Made by a program: the position numbers and the translations under genes. Below the pieces are notes generated by a model that did no database searches, was not told the origin of the DNA, and worked only from the letters and a program-made list of their open reading frames with translations. Of a stretch of 64,000 nt of DNA, positions 35,525-44,734 are shown in pieces; positions within the stretch are counted from its first letter, which is position 1; each line of letters starts with the position of its first letter. This stretch comes from Stenotrophomonas maltophilia. GTDB lineage: Bacteria; Pseudomonadota; Gammaproteobacteria; Xanthomonadales; Xanthomonadaceae. Where the stretch lies: NCBI RefSeq assembly GCF_039555535.1, contig NZ_CP154630.1, positions 62,001-126,000 on the forward strand, in the 5' to 3' direction.

Positions 35525-37159
35525 TCAGCCGAGGCTGCGTGCGGTGTTGATGACGTTGATGCCGTTGAAGCGCGCGGTCGACGAGCCGTGCGAGACCGCC
35601 GAGACCTGGCCCGGCTGGCCCTTGCCGTCGAAGAACGAACCGCCCAGGCGGTAGTCGCGCTCGTCGGCCACGGCGGTGCAGGCATTCCAGAACTCCGGCG
35701 TGCGGATCTGGTAGGCCACGTCTTCCAGCATGCGGGTGATCTGGCCATTCTTGATCTCGTAGAACAGCTGGCCGCCGAACTGCGCGTTGTAGCGCTGCTG
35801 GTCGATCGAGAACGAACCGTCACCGATGATGTAGATGCCGTTCTCCACGTCCTTGATCAGGTCGGGCACGCTCAGCGGCTTCTTGCCTGGCGCCATCGAC
35901 ACGTTGGCCATGCGCTGGAACTGCACGCTGGACCACGAGTCGGCATAGCAGCAGCCGTCGGACTCGGTCTTGCCGAGGATGTGGGCCTGGTCGCGGATGG
36001 TCTGGTAGTCCACCAGCTTGCCATTGCTGATCAGGTCCCACCGCTTGCACTTCACGCCTTCGTCGTCGTACGCCACCGCGCCGAGGCTGCCCGGCTGGGT
36101 CTTGTCGGCAAAGATGTTGACCAGCTCGCTGCCGTACTGGAAATGCTGTTCGCGCTTGTCCAGGGTGGCGAAGCTGGTGCCGGCATAGTTGGCTTCGTAG
36201 CCGAGCACGCGGTCCAGTTCCAGCGGGTGGCCGATCGACTCGTGGATGGTCAGCCAGGTGTGCGACGGGTCCAGCACCAGGTCGTACTTGCCCGGCTTCA
36301 CCGACGGCGCCTTCAGTTTCTCCTGCGCCTGCTTTGCGGCGGCGATGGCGTCTTCCTTCATGTCGTAGGAGGAGCTGTAGTTGACCACGCCATTGGGGCC
36401 TACCACCTTGCCGGCGGTGGCGCCATCCAGGTACTCGTATCCCAGGCCCATCGGCGAGGACAGGCCCGAACGGGTACGGAACTTGCCGCTGGACTTGTCG
36501 ATGGCGGTGACCGTCATCGGCGCCCAGATGCGGTGCACGTCCTGGTCGATGTAGGAGCCGTCGGTGGAGGCGAAGTACTTCTGCTCGTTGACCAGGAACA
36601 GCATCGAGTTGACGAAGCTGGCACCGGCACCCATCGCCGCAGCGTTGACGTCCAGCAGCAGGCCGACCTTGTCCTTGATCGGTACCTCCATCGCGTTCTT
36701 GCGGATCGGCGTGCGCCAGCTCACCTCGCCCACGCCCGGTGCCTTGGCCAGCTGTACCGGCGCGGTCTGCACGCCGGCGTTGGCCTTGGCGATGGCCGCC
36801 GCCTGCTGCGCGGCCTTGGCCACGTCGGCGGTGCCCAGCGCATTGGTGGCGGCAAAGCCCCACGCACCGTTGACGATCACGCGGATGCCCACACCGGTGG
36901 ACTCGGTGTTCACCACGTTCTGCACCTTGTCTTCGCGGGTGATCACGAACTGCCGCAGGTAGCGGCCGATGCGCACGTCGCAGTAGGTGGCGCCAGCGCT
37001 GCGTGCGGCCTGCAGGGCGGCGTCGGCCAAGCGCTTCTTCAGCGCCGGGTCGAGAGTGGACTGCAGCTGCTCGGCGGCGATCACCTTGCCGAAGAAGGAG
37101 GGCACGATCAGCCCGCCCGCGGTAAGCCCGGTCAGGGCCAGGAAGTCACGTCTTTGCAA
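35525..37159 (-). CDS. TldD-family metallopeptidase with Tat signal (copy 1)
   Basis: 544 residues. A Tat-type N-terminus MQRRDFLALTGLTAGG is followed by AEQL after a hydrophobic stretch. The catalytic motif is HESIGH with His306, Glu307 and His311, and downstream GYEANYAGTSFATLDKR. In E. coli TldD a third zinc ligand is a Cys in a GVCGKEGQ motif; here the aligned place reads GSFFDGKGQP, without Cys, although a His follows in SAVSHGSS. TldD/TldE in E. coli degrades or processes small peptides (microcin B17, CcdA). It sits 30 bases after its near-duplicate. Confidence 0.88.
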   Translation of the reverse strand: MQRRDFLALTGLTAGGLIVPSFFGKVIAAEQLQSTLDPALKKRLADAALQAARSAGATYCDVRIGRYLRQFVITREDKVQNVVNTESTGVGIRVIVNGAWGFAATNALGTADVAKAAQQAAAIAKANAGVQTAPVQLAKAPGVGEVSWRTPIRKNAMEVPIKDKVGLLLDVNAAAMGAGASFVNSMLFLVNEQKYFASTDGSYIDQDVHRIWAPMTVTAIDKSSGKFRTRSGLSSPMGLGYEYLDGATAGKVVGPNGVVNYSSSYDMKEDAIAAAKQAQEKLKAPSVKPGKYDLVLDPSHTWLTIHESIGHPLELDRVLGYEANYAGTSFATLDKREQHFQYGSELVNIFADKTQPGSLGAVAYDDEGVKCKRWDLISNGKLVDYQTIRDQAHILGKTESDGCCYADSWSSVQFQRMANVSMAPGKKPLSVPDLIKDVENGIYIIGDGSFSIDQQRYNAQFGGQLFYEIKNGQITRMLEDVAYQIRTPEFWNACTAVADERDYRLGGSFFDGKGQPGQVSAVSHGSSTARFNGINVINTARSLG

Positions 37160-37189
37160 GGCTGCTCTCCATGTCGAAGGATGGGTGGC

Positions 37190-38821
37190 TCAAGCGCCGA
37201 GACTGCGCGCGGTGTTGATGATGTTGATGCCGTTGAAACGGGTGGTGGACGAACCGTGCGAGACCGCCGAGACCTGGCCGGGCTGGCCCTTGCCGTCGAA
37301 GAACGAACCGCCCAGGCGGAAGTCACGCTCATCGCAGATCGCGGTGCAGGCATTCCAGAATTCCGGCGTGCGGATCTGGTAGGCCGCATCCTCGACCATG
37401 CCGGCGATCTTTCCGTCCTTGATCTGGTAGTACAGCTGGCCACCGAACTGCGCGTTGTAGCGCTGCTGGTCGATCGAATACGAACCGCGGCCGTGGATCC
37501 AGATGCCGTTCTCCACGTCCTTGATCATGTCCTCGACGCTGAGCGGCTGCTTGCCCGGCGCCAGCGAGACATTGGCCATGCGCTGGAACTGCACGCTGGA
37601 CCAGGAATCGGCGTAACTGCAGCCATGCGATGCATCGCGCCCGAGGATATGGGCTTCATCGCGGGTGGCCTGGTAGTCGACCAGGATGCCGTCGCGCACC
37701 AGGTCCCAGCGCTGGGTCTTCACCCCTTCGTCGTCGTAGCCGACCGCGCCGAGGCTGCCGGGCTGTGTCTTGTCGGCGAAGAAGGTGACGATATCGCTGC
37801 CCCAGCGGAAGCCGGCATCGCGCTTGTCCAGCGTGGCGAAGCTGGTGCCGGCGTAGTTGGCCTCGTAGCCGAGCACGCGGTCCAGTTCCAGCGGGTGGCC
37901 AACGTTCTCGTGGATGGTCAGGAACAGGTTGGATGGGTCCAGCACCAGGTCGTACTTGCCGGGCTTCACCGACGGCGCCTTCAGTTTCTCTCGCGCGTGG
38001 CGGGCGGCCGCAATGGCGTCCTCGACCGGGTCGTAGGAGTCGCGGTAAGCAGTGATGCCGCCCGGCAACTGCACCTTGCCGCGCGCATCGCCATCAAGGA
38101 ATTCGTAGCCCATGCCCATTGGCGAAGACAGGCCGGCGCGGGTACGGAACCTGCCGCTGGCCTTGTCGATGGCGGTGGCGGTGAACGGCAGCCAGATGCG
38201 GTGGATATCCTGGTCGATGAACGAGCCGTCGCTGGAGGCGAAGTACTTCTGTTCGTTGACCAGGAACAGGGTGGAATTGATGTAGTCGGCACCCGCATTC
38301 AGCGCGGCGGCATTGAGTGCCAGCAGCAGCTCGACCTTGTCCTGGATCGGCACCGCCATCGCGTTGCGGCGCACCGGTGTCTGCCAGCGCACCTCTCCGA
38401 CCGAGGGCGTCGGCGCCAGCTGCACCGGCCGGGTCTGGATGGTGGCGTTGGCACGGGCGATCGCCGCAGCCTGCTCGACCGCAGCGCGCACGGCGGCCTC
38501 GGTCTGCTGATGGGTTGCAGCGAAGCCCCAGGCACCGTTGACGATCACCCGCACACCCACGCCGGACGATTCGCGGTTGGTCACATTGCCGACCTGATGC
38601 TCGCGGGTGATGACCGACTGGTTGAGGTAGCGCCCGATGCGCACATCGCAGTAGCTGGCCTTGGCGGTGCGTGCGGCTGCCAGCGCGAGCTCGGCCAGAC
38701 GCCGGCGCTGGGCGGTATCGACCGGCGCCAACAGCTGCTCGGCGGCGATGGCACGGGAATGCGGCAGCAGCAGGCCCGCCAGGCCCAGACCGGAAAAAGC
38801 CAGGAACTCACGTCGTTGCAC
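37190..38821 (-). CDS. TldD-family metallopeptidase with Tat signal (copy 2)
   Basis: 543 residues, a tandem paralogue of the gene at 35525 with long identical stretches. The N-terminus MQRREFLAFSGLGLAGLL is Tat-type. The active site is HENVGH with His304 and His309. The same SHGSS and DGKGQPGQ segments occur at the C-terminus and the Cys ligand is again missing. It is the first gene of the nine-gene minus-strand array, so the promoter should lie in the repeat-rich spacer upstream (38822 onward). Two TldD copies with one TldE suggests alternative heterodimers (inference). Confidence 0.88.
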   Translation of the reverse strand: MQRREFLAFSGLGLAGLLLPHSRAIAAEQLLAPVDTAQRRRLAELALAAARTAKASYCDVRIGRYLNQSVITREHQVGNVTNRESSGVGVRVIVNGAWGFAATHQQTEAAVRAAVEQAAAIARANATIQTRPVQLAPTPSVGEVRWQTPVRRNAMAVPIQDKVELLLALNAAALNAGADYINSTLFLVNEQKYFASSDGSFIDQDIHRIWLPFTATAIDKASGRFRTRAGLSSPMGMGYEFLDGDARGKVQLPGGITAYRDSYDPVEDAIAAARHAREKLKAPSVKPGKYDLVLDPSNLFLTIHENVGHPLELDRVLGYEANYAGTSFATLDKRDAGFRWGSDIVTFFADKTQPGSLGAVGYDDEGVKTQRWDLVRDGILVDYQATRDEAHILGRDASHGCSYADSWSSVQFQRMANVSLAPGKQPLSVEDMIKDVENGIWIHGRGSYSIDQQRYNAQFGGQLYYQIKDGKIAGMVEDAAYQIRTPEFWNACTAICDERDFRLGGSFFDGKGQPGQVSAVSHGSSTTRFNGINIINTARSLGA

Positions 38822-38942
38822 AGCGTTTCTCTCTCTCGCTTGCGTGCGGTTGGCAACAGGCCGGACCGATCACGTCAACTCCTCGACTTTCGCCAGCACG
38901 GCGCGCGGGGACAAGTGACTGCAGTCATGGTTGGGGAGGGTT

Positions 38943-39128
38943 TCGGCAGGGCTGCGCCCTGCACCTGCTCAATGCAACGGCCGAAGCCGAAGCCGAAGCG
39001 GCATTCCGTGAGTTGGCGGGGCGGTGTGGGTGGGCAGGACACGCCGTAAACCCGTCCCTGGGGGCTCGATGGCGCCATCCATGGCGCCAACGGTCCTGCC
39101 CACCCACACCGCCCCACCTCTGACAGAT
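38943..39128 (+). repeat. Dispersed spacer repeat, copy A
   Basis: Shares with 44735-44930 a near-identical core of about 110 bases, beginning GGCGGGGCGGTGTGGGT and ending CACACCGCCCCACCTCTGAC, so the core ends are themselves inverted repeats. The leader, GGGCTGCGCCCTGCACC and AACGGCCGAAGCCGAAGC, is also shared in a diverged form. The centre holds GATGGCGCCATCC and CCATGGCGCC hairpins. Confidence 0.8.
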
Positions 39129-39143
39129 TCCGGGTGGCTGTTG

Positions 39144-39167
39144 GTAGGTGTCGACCTTGGTCGACAC
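39144..39167 (+). repeat. GTAG palindrome, GTCGACC subtype
   Basis: GTAG followed by GTGTCGACC and GGTCGACAC, a perfect 9-bp stem with a TT loop. An identical unit is at 44940-44963, in both cases about 20-30 bases after the end of a dispersed repeat copy. Confidence 0.8.
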
Positions 39168-39194
39168 ATCTGTCAGATATCGATACATAAAAAT

Positions 39195-39235
39195 GGGGTC
39201 AGATCCGTTTTCCTGCGGAAAACGGATCTGATCCC
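39195..39235. repeat. GGGGTCAGA-type inverted repeat
   Basis: Arms of about 18 bp, GGGTCAGATCCGTTTTCC and the complement GGAAAACGGATCTGATCCC, with a TGC loop. It is of the same layout as 26429-26468 but with a different inner stem. Confidence 0.75.
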
Positions 39236-39239
39236 GAGA

Positions 39240-39535
39240 GCCGTTCCTGCAGACCGCAGGAAACTGTCGAAGGCGGGGTGGGTCCGGTTGCGGGGCGTGA
39301 GCGGCATGGGCCCGAGGCATGCCTCGGGCGGGTTGGGCAGGACGCCCAACCCCGGTCTTGCCGTGTGCGCAGGACAGCGCACACGAGCAAGGCGCGACCG
39401 AGCCTCCATGGACGGATTCACGGCGTCCCCCGCCACCGGACCCACCCGCCATCCCACGGAATGCCAGCTTTTGACGTTGCTCTGGCTCCGGCTTCGGCGG
39501 GTGCAGGGCGCCGCCCTGCCGAGCAACACCCCCTC
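39240..39535 (-). repeat. Dispersed spacer repeat, copy C (inverse orientation)
   Basis: Read on the minus strand it gives the same series as copy A: GGCAGGGC then CGCCCTGCACC, GCATTCCGTG, GACGCCGTGAATCCGTCC, GGAGGCTCGGTCGCGCC, and an end with GACAGTTTCC. Its middle is longer than in copy A and contains extra perfect hairpins (TGTGCGC with GCGCACA; GGGTTGGGC with GCCCAACCC; CCCGAGGCATGCCTCGGG). Confidence 0.7.
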
Positions 39536-39572
39536 GTGCACAATGGGCCGACCCCGCCTGGACCCCGTCCTG

Positions 39573-40187
39573 ATGTCGAGCAAGCCGTATTCAGAAGCCT
39601 GCGAGCGCAACCGCGAACCGATCGCCGCCGCACTCGATCCGTGGATGGGTGACCGCCACCGGGTGCTGGAAGTCGGCAGCGGCACCGGCCAGCACGCCGC
39701 CTTCTTCGCCGAGCGCTGGCCGTGGTTGCGCTGGCAGCCCAGTGATCACCCGGATCATCTCCCTGGCATCGAGGCATGGCGTGCCGAAGCAGCCTTGCTG
39801 AATCTGCTGCCGCCGCTGGCGCTGCAGGTGGAACTGCCGCCGGCACCCGGCCTGTCGCTACCCGAGGGCAGCGCGTTCGACGCCGGGTTCAGCGCCAACA
39901 CGCTGCACATCATGAGCTGGGACCACGTACAGGCGCTGTTCGCCGCGCTGCCACCGGTGCTGCGCCATGGCGCGCTGCTGGCGGTGTATGGGCCGTTCAA
40001 TTACGGCGGCCGCTACACCAGCGACAGCAACGCACAGTTCGATGGCTGGCTGAAGGCGCGCGACCCGCGCAGCGGTATCCGCGATAGCGAAGCGGTGCAG
40101 GCGCTGGCGGCAGACAACGGCTTCACCCGCCTGGGTGACGTGGCGATGCCGGCCAACAACCGGCTGTTGCTGTGGCGGTTGGGCTGA
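39573..40187 (+). CDS. DUF938 SAM-dependent methyltransferase-like protein
   Basis: 204 residues, the usual size of DUF938. It starts MSSKPYSEACERNREPI, characteristic of the family, then the SAM-binding motif RVLEVGSGTGQHAAFFA. FSANTLHIMSWDHV and YGPFNYGGRYTSDSNAQFD are also typical. The substrate is unknown. I chose ATG 39573 because the family starts there; the open frame continues upstream into repeat sequence. It ends convergent to the indolepyruvate oxidoreductase gene with a GTAG palindrome between. Confidence 0.88.
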   Translation: MSSKPYSEACERNREPIAAALDPWMGDRHRVLEVGSGTGQHAAFFAERWPWLRWQPSDHPDHLPGIEAWRAEAALLNLLPPLALQVELPPAPGLSLPEGSAFDAGFSANTLHIMSWDHVQALFAALPPVLRHGALLAVYGPFNYGGRYTSDSNAQFDGWLKARDPRSGIRDSEAVQALAADNGFTRLGDVAMPANNRLLLWRLG

Positions 40188-40194
40188 ACCGCCG

Positions 40195-40222
40195 GTAGTG
40201 CCGGCCAGCGGCCGGCACCACC
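40195..40222 (+). repeat. GTAG (SMAG-type) palindrome between convergent genes
   Basis: GTAGTGCCGGCC followed by AGC and GGCCGGCACCACC. It fills the 36-base gap between the DUF938 and oxidoreductase stops and may serve as the transcript end for both. Confidence 0.8.
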
Positions 40223-40223
40223 T

Positions 40224-43200
40224 TCAAGCGACCTGCACGATATGCAGCGCCTTCGGATTGCGCCACTGCGCCAGCAGCGCCGCTTCACGCGCCTTGGCCT
40301 GTGCGAAATGCGCTTCCTTGACGTGGCCGAAGCCGCGGATGTGCTCGGGAATGCTGGCGATTTCCACCGCCAGCGACAGACGATCATCCTCCAGGCCGTC
40401 CAGCAGCACCTGCACCGTCGCCTCGTAATCAGCAATCAGCTGGCGCTCCATGCGGCGCTCTTCAGTGCGCCCGAACACGTCGAGCCGGCCGCCGCGCAGG
40501 AACTTCAGCTTGGCCAGCAGGCCAAACGCCTTGAACATCCACGGGCCGTATTCCTTCTTCAGCAACCGGCCCTGCTCGTCCTTCTTCGCGAACAGCGGCG
40601 GTGCCAGGTGGAAGCGCAGCTGGTAGTCGCCCTCGAACTGCTGTTGCAGGCGCCGCTGGAAGTCGCCGCTGGTGTACAGGCGGGCCACTTCGTACTCGTC
40701 CTTGTAGGCCATCAGCTTGAACAGGTAGCGGGCTACGGTCTCGGTCAGCGCGGTGGAACCGCCGATGCGGTCGGCCTCAGTGGCGCGCACGCGTGCCACC
40801 AGATCACGGTACCGCTTGGCGTAGGCGGCATCCTGGTACTCGACCAGGAACGCGGCGCGCCGTTCGATCATTTCATCCAGCGAGCGCGACAGGCGCGCGT
40901 CGTCCAGCGGCAGGAAGGCCACGTCGCCACCGTGCGAGGGCAGGCCGCGCAGTTCGCGTTCGTCGGCCGTGTTGCGCGGTGCCGCGGTGGCGCCCCACTC
41001 GTTGCCTTCCCACTCGCCCGGCGGCAGCGCGTGCAGCGGGCCCGGGGTGGATTCGGTATCGGTGTGGCGGTTGCGCACCAGGCCGGCGGCCTGCTGCACG
41101 GCCTGCGGATCGACCACGGCCAGGCGGCCCCAGGCGAACGCCTGCTGGTTCATCGCCACGGCGGCGCCATTCAACTCGATGGCGCGCATCAGCGACTCGA
41201 ACGACAGCGGCACCAGGCCCTGCTGCCAGGCGTAGCCGAGGATGAACAGGTTGGCGGCGATGGCATCGCCCAGCAGCGCGGTGGCCAGCTGGGTGGCATC
41301 GAGCAGCAGCGGTTCCTGGCCGCCCAGGGCCACGCGCACGCCGGCGACGATGTCGGCGGCGGGGAACTGCATGTCCGGGCGGGTGGTGAAGGTGCCGGGC
41401 ATCGCTTCATAGGTGTTCAGTACTACCTGCGAACGGCCCGCGCGGACCTTGGACAGTGCCCAGTAGTCATTCACCACCACCATGTCGCAGCCCAGCACCA
41501 GGTCGGCCTCGCCGGCGGCGATGCGCACGGCATGGATGTCGTCGGGGCGGCGAGCGATGCGGATGTGGGTGGTCACCGCGCCGCCTTTCTGCGCCAGTCC
41601 GGTCTGATCGAGCACGGTCGCGCCCTTGCCTTCCAGGTGGCCGGCCATGCCCAGCAGCGCGCCGATGGTCACCACGCCGGTACCGCCGACGCCGGTGATC
41701 AGGATGTTCCAGGGCTGTTCCAGCGTGCCGCGGATGGTCGGTGCCGGCAGGTTGTCCAGCAGCGTGGAGGCATCGCGCTTGCTGCCCTTGCGCGGCTGTC
41801 CACCGTGCACGGTGACGAAGCTCGGGCAGAACCCGTTCACGCAGGAGTAGTCCTTGTTGCAGTTGGACTGGTCGATCTCGCGCTTGCGCCCGAACTCGGT
41901 TTCCTTCGGCAGCACCGACACGCAGAAGCTCTTCTTGCCGCAGTCACCGCAGCCTTCGCAGACCAGCGAGTTGATCAGCACACGCTTCTGCGGGTCTTCC
42001 AGCTTGCCGCGCTTGCGACGGCGGCGCTTCTCGGTGGCGCAGGTCTGTTCGTAGATCAGGATCGAGACGCCCTTCACTTCGCGCAGGCGCTTCTGCACGG
42101 CATCCAGCTCGCTGCGGTCGTGGAACTCCACGTCGCTGGGGAAGTGCTCACGCTGGCCGGTCCACTTGCCGATGTTGTCCGACAGCACCACGATGGTGTG
42201 GATGCCTTCGGCGCGCATCTGCCGTGCAATGTCGGGCACGCTCAGCGGGCCGTCCACCGGCTGGCCGCCGGTCATCGCCACCGCATCGTTGTAGAGGATC
42301 TTGTAGGTGATGTTGACGCCGGCCGCGACTGCCTGGCGGATCGCCAGCGAACCACTATGGAAATAGGTGCCGTCGCCCAGGTTCTGGAACACGTGCGGGG
42401 TATCGGTGAACGGCGCCTGCCCGGCCCAGGTCACGCCTTCGCCGCCCATGTGGGTGAAGGTGTCGGTGCTGCGGTCCATCCAGGTCACCATGTAATGGCA
42501 ACCGATGCCGGCCAGCGCACGCGAGCCTTCCGGCACGGTGGTGGAGGTGTTGTGCGGGCAGCCGGAGCAGTAATGCGGCACGCGCGGGAAGCTGGCGCGC
42601 GGCAACGCAAGCTCGGCTTCCTTTTCCTGCATCCACTGCAGGCGCTGTTCGATCGATTCGTTGTTGAAGAACTTCTGGATGCGGCGGCCGATCACGCCGG
42701 CGATGGTGGCGGGGGTAAGTTCGCCGGTGGACGGCAGGATCCACTCGCCGCTTTCGTCGTACTTGCCGACGATGGACGGGCGCTGGCCCCAGCTGGCCGG
42801 CCAGTTGAAGAACTGTTCCTTCATCTGGCGCTCGATGAAGGCACGCTTTTCCTCCACCACGATGATGTCTTCCAGGCCCTGCGCGAAGCGCGCGATGCCT
42901 TCCGGCTCCAGCGGCCAGGTCATGCCGACCTTGTACACGCGGATGCCGATGTCGGCGCAGGCGGCTTCGTCCAGGCCCAGGTACTCCAGCGCCTGCAGCA
43001 CGTCCAGGTAGCTCTTGCCGGTGGTGACGATGCCCAGCCGCGCGCGCGGTGCGTCCATCACCACCTTGTCGATGCCGTTGGCGCGGGCAAAGGCCTGTGC
43101 GGCCTTCACCGCATAGCGGTGCAGGCGCATCTCCTGGTCCATCGGCGGGTCCGGCCAGCGGATGTTGAGGCCCCCGCCGGGCAGCTCGAAGTCTTCCGGC

Positions 43201-43910
43201 AGCACGATGCGGCGCGCCAGCGGATCGACCTGCACCGAGGCCGATGATTCCACCGTTTCGGCGATGGTCTTGAAGCCGACCCAGCGCCCGGTATAGCGGC
43301 TCATCGCCCAGCCGAGCAGGCCCATGTCGAGGATGTCCTGCACGCCGGCCGGGTTCAGCACCGGCATCATCGCGCTGACGAATTCGTCTTCGCTGCCGTG
43401 GGGCAGGGTCGAGCTGCGGCAGGCATGGTCATCGGCAGCCAGCGCCAGCACGCCGCCGTAGCGCGAGGTGCCGGCCGCGTTGGCATGCTTGAACACGTCG
43501 CCGCAGCGGTCCACGCCCGGGCCCTTGCCGTACCACATGCCGAACACGCCCTGCACGTTGGCGCCGGGGAACAGGTTGGTCTGCTGGGTGCCCCACACCA
43601 TGGTGGCGCCCAGATCCTCGTTCAGGCCAGGGGTGAACTTCACCTTCGCCGCTTCAAGATGCTTGCGCGCGCGCCACAGTTCCAGGTCGAAGCCACCCAG
43701 CGGGCTGCCACGATAGCCGCTGACGAAGCCGGCGCTGTCGATGCCTTCGGCGGCATCGCGCAGGCGCTGCATCAGTGGCAGCCGCACCAGCGCCTGCACG
43801 CCACTCAGGTAGATCCGCCCCTCGTTGCGGGTGTACTTGTGGTCGAGCGTGTAATCACGGTCGAGCAGGTCGGCGGAAGAGGGCGAAGTGAGTTGCGCGG
43901 TACTGGTCAT
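40224..43910 (-). CDS. Indolepyruvate ferredoxin oxidoreductase (fused subunits)
   Basis: 1228 residues. It oxidatively decarboxylates aryl or 2-oxo acids to acyl-CoA using thiamine diphosphate and iron-sulfur clusters. The N-terminal alpha-type half has LSGVQALVRLPLMQRLRD and SGYRGSPLGGFD. The TPP-binding section has YCSGCPHNTST and GIGCHYMVTWMDR. A ferredoxin-like cluster follows (CEGCGDCGKKSFC and CVNGFCPSF). The gamma-type C-terminal half begins at ILITGVGGTGVVTIGALLG. This single-chain layout is widespread in aerobic proteobacteria. I chose ATG 43910 (MTSTAQLTSPSS); an in-frame codon at 43937 is less likely. Confidence 0.9.
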   Translation of the reverse strand: MTSTAQLTSPSSADLLDRDYTLDHKYTRNEGRIYLSGVQALVRLPLMQRLRDAAEGIDSAGFVSGYRGSPLGGFDLELWRARKHLEAAKVKFTPGLNEDLGATMVWGTQQTNLFPGANVQGVFGMWYGKGPGVDRCGDVFKHANAAGTSRYGGVLALAADDHACRSSTLPHGSEDEFVSAMMPVLNPAGVQDILDMGLLGWAMSRYTGRWVGFKTIAETVESSASVQVDPLARRIVLPEDFELPGGGLNIRWPDPPMDQEMRLHRYAVKAAQAFARANGIDKVVMDAPRARLGIVTTGKSYLDVLQALEYLGLDEAACADIGIRVYKVGMTWPLEPEGIARFAQGLEDIIVVEEKRAFIERQMKEQFFNWPASWGQRPSIVGKYDESGEWILPSTGELTPATIAGVIGRRIQKFFNNESIEQRLQWMQEKEAELALPRASFPRVPHYCSGCPHNTSTTVPEGSRALAGIGCHYMVTWMDRSTDTFTHMGGEGVTWAGQAPFTDTPHVFQNLGDGTYFHSGSLAIRQAVAAGVNITYKILYNDAVAMTGGQPVDGPLSVPDIARQMRAEGIHTIVVLSDNIGKWTGQREHFPSDVEFHDRSELDAVQKRLREVKGVSILIYEQTCATEKRRRRKRGKLEDPQKRVLINSLVCEGCGDCGKKSFCVSVLPKETEFGRKREIDQSNCNKDYSCVNGFCPSFVTVHGGQPRKGSKRDASTLLDNLPAPTIRGTLEQPWNILITGVGGTGVVTIGALLGMAGHLEGKGATVLDQTGLAQKGGAVTTHIRIARRPDDIHAVRIAAGEADLVLGCDMVVVNDYWALSKVRAGRSQVVLNTYEAMPGTFTTRPDMQFPAADIVAGVRVALGGQEPLLLDATQLATALLGDAIAANLFILGYAWQQGLVPLSFESLMRAIELNGAAVAMNQQAFAWGRLAVVDPQAVQQAAGLVRNRHTDTESTPGPLHALPPGEWEGNEWGATAAPRNTADERELRGLPSHGGDVAFLPLDDARLSRSLDEMIERRAAFLVEYQDAAYAKRYRDLVARVRATEADRIGGSTALTETVARYLFKLMAYKDEYEVARLYTSGDFQRRLQQQFEGDYQLRFHLAPPLFAKKDEQGRLLKKEYGPWMFKAFGLLAKLKFLRGGRLDVFGRTEERRMERQLIADYEATVQVLLDGLEDDRLSLAVEIASIPEHIRGFGHVKEAHFAQAKAREAALLAQWRNPKALHIVQVA

Positions 43911-44081
43911 GGCTGGCCCGGTAGGATCGGCTGGCACCGGCCGCGTGCAGGCACGCGGCGGGAAAGGCGCGAATTGTAGCAGCGGGGCCGTGGTGGTCCC
44001 GGCACTCGCGCCCGCGCCGCTGCTGGGGTTAGGATCGGGGCGAGAGAGGGAGGCTGCGGTTGTGCAGCCTGGGGAGAAGGG

Positions 44082-44717
44082 ATGTCAGTTCCAGGAAAGA
44101 TCCTGGCCAGCGTTCTGCTGGCCTCGGGAGCGGTCACGGCGTGGGCCGCGCCGGCCATGCCGGCACCACAGGAGTTCTACTTCGACAGCGACTTGGCGGC
44201 GGCACCGATGGTGGCGATGCAGGGCGAGGGCGATGAGCTGGTCACCCAGCTGGTGAGGCTGCGCGAGCGCGGCCGGCGAGCGGTGGAAGCCACCGTGCAG
44301 CTGGCTTCAATGGCCAGTACCCAGGGCCGTGCCGAGCTGGCCGACCAGCTGTACGGCGAGGCTTTGAAGGAGGCGCCGGCACAGAGCAGCGCGGGCCGCA
44401 GCGTGCGCTGGAACTATGGCTGGGACCTGCTGCGCCAAGGCAAGCCGGAGGCAGCGCTGGAGCAATGGCTGTCATCGGCCGGCAATGCGCGCAGCAAGCC
44501 CAGCTGGGTGCCACCGACCTATGCGCTGGCGCTGTGGCGGATGGGGCAGAAACAGGAAGCGGTGCAGTGGTATGCCGCGGCGGTGCGTACCGAGCCGTCG
44601 CAGTGGAGCACCAGTGCCAACTACGCACAGCTGCTGCCGCAATGGCGCGATGATGAGCGTGCGTCGTTGGCCGAAGTGCAGCAGGCCTGGGCGGCCGCAC
44701 CGCCTGCGTGGCCCTGA
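44082..44717 (+). CDS. Secreted TPR-like protein, unknown function
   Basis: 211 residues with a signal peptide cleaved near AWA-APA. The mature part is helical with TPR-like pairs: GRAELADQLYGEALKEAP, VRWNYGWDLLRQGKPEAALEQWL, YALALWRMGQKQEAVQWYAAAV, then NYAQLLPQW. It is probably a periplasmic protein-interaction module. GGAG-like bases (GGGGAGAAGGG) precede ATG 44082. It stands alone between divergent and repeat-rich spacers; no function can be assigned. Confidence 0.72.
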   Translation: MSVPGKILASVLLASGAVTAWAAPAMPAPQEFYFDSDLAAAPMVAMQGEGDELVTQLVRLRERGRRAVEATVQLASMASTQGRAELADQLYGEALKEAPAQSSAGRSVRWNYGWDLLRQGKPEAALEQWLSSAGNARSKPSWVPPTYALALWRMGQKQEAVQWYAAAVRTEPSQWSTSANYAQLLPQWRDDERASLAEVQQAWAAAPPAWP

Positions 44718-44734
44718 GGTTGGGGGTTCGGCCG

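Larger units (their letters stand above)
38822..39572. other. Repeat-rich spacer between the TldD array and DUF938 gene
   Basis: A 750-base divergent spacer with no credible gene. It contains dispersed-repeat copy A (38943-39128), a GTAG palindrome (39144), a GGGGTCAGA inverted repeat (39195) and dispersed-repeat copy C in inverse orientation (39240-39535). Promoters for both flanking genes must be within it, but I could not pick convincing -35/-10 boxes. Confidence 0.7.

Noticed and set aside
35588-39049. A 1153-codon open frame opposite the two TldD genes
   Set aside because: It is antisense to both TldD copies and its apparent internal repeat simply reflects the TldD tandem duplication.
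40242-43247. A 1001-codon open frame opposite the indolepyruvate oxidoreductase
   Set aside because: It is a mirror frame of a gene with clear TPP and iron-sulfur motifs; no independent domain is visible.
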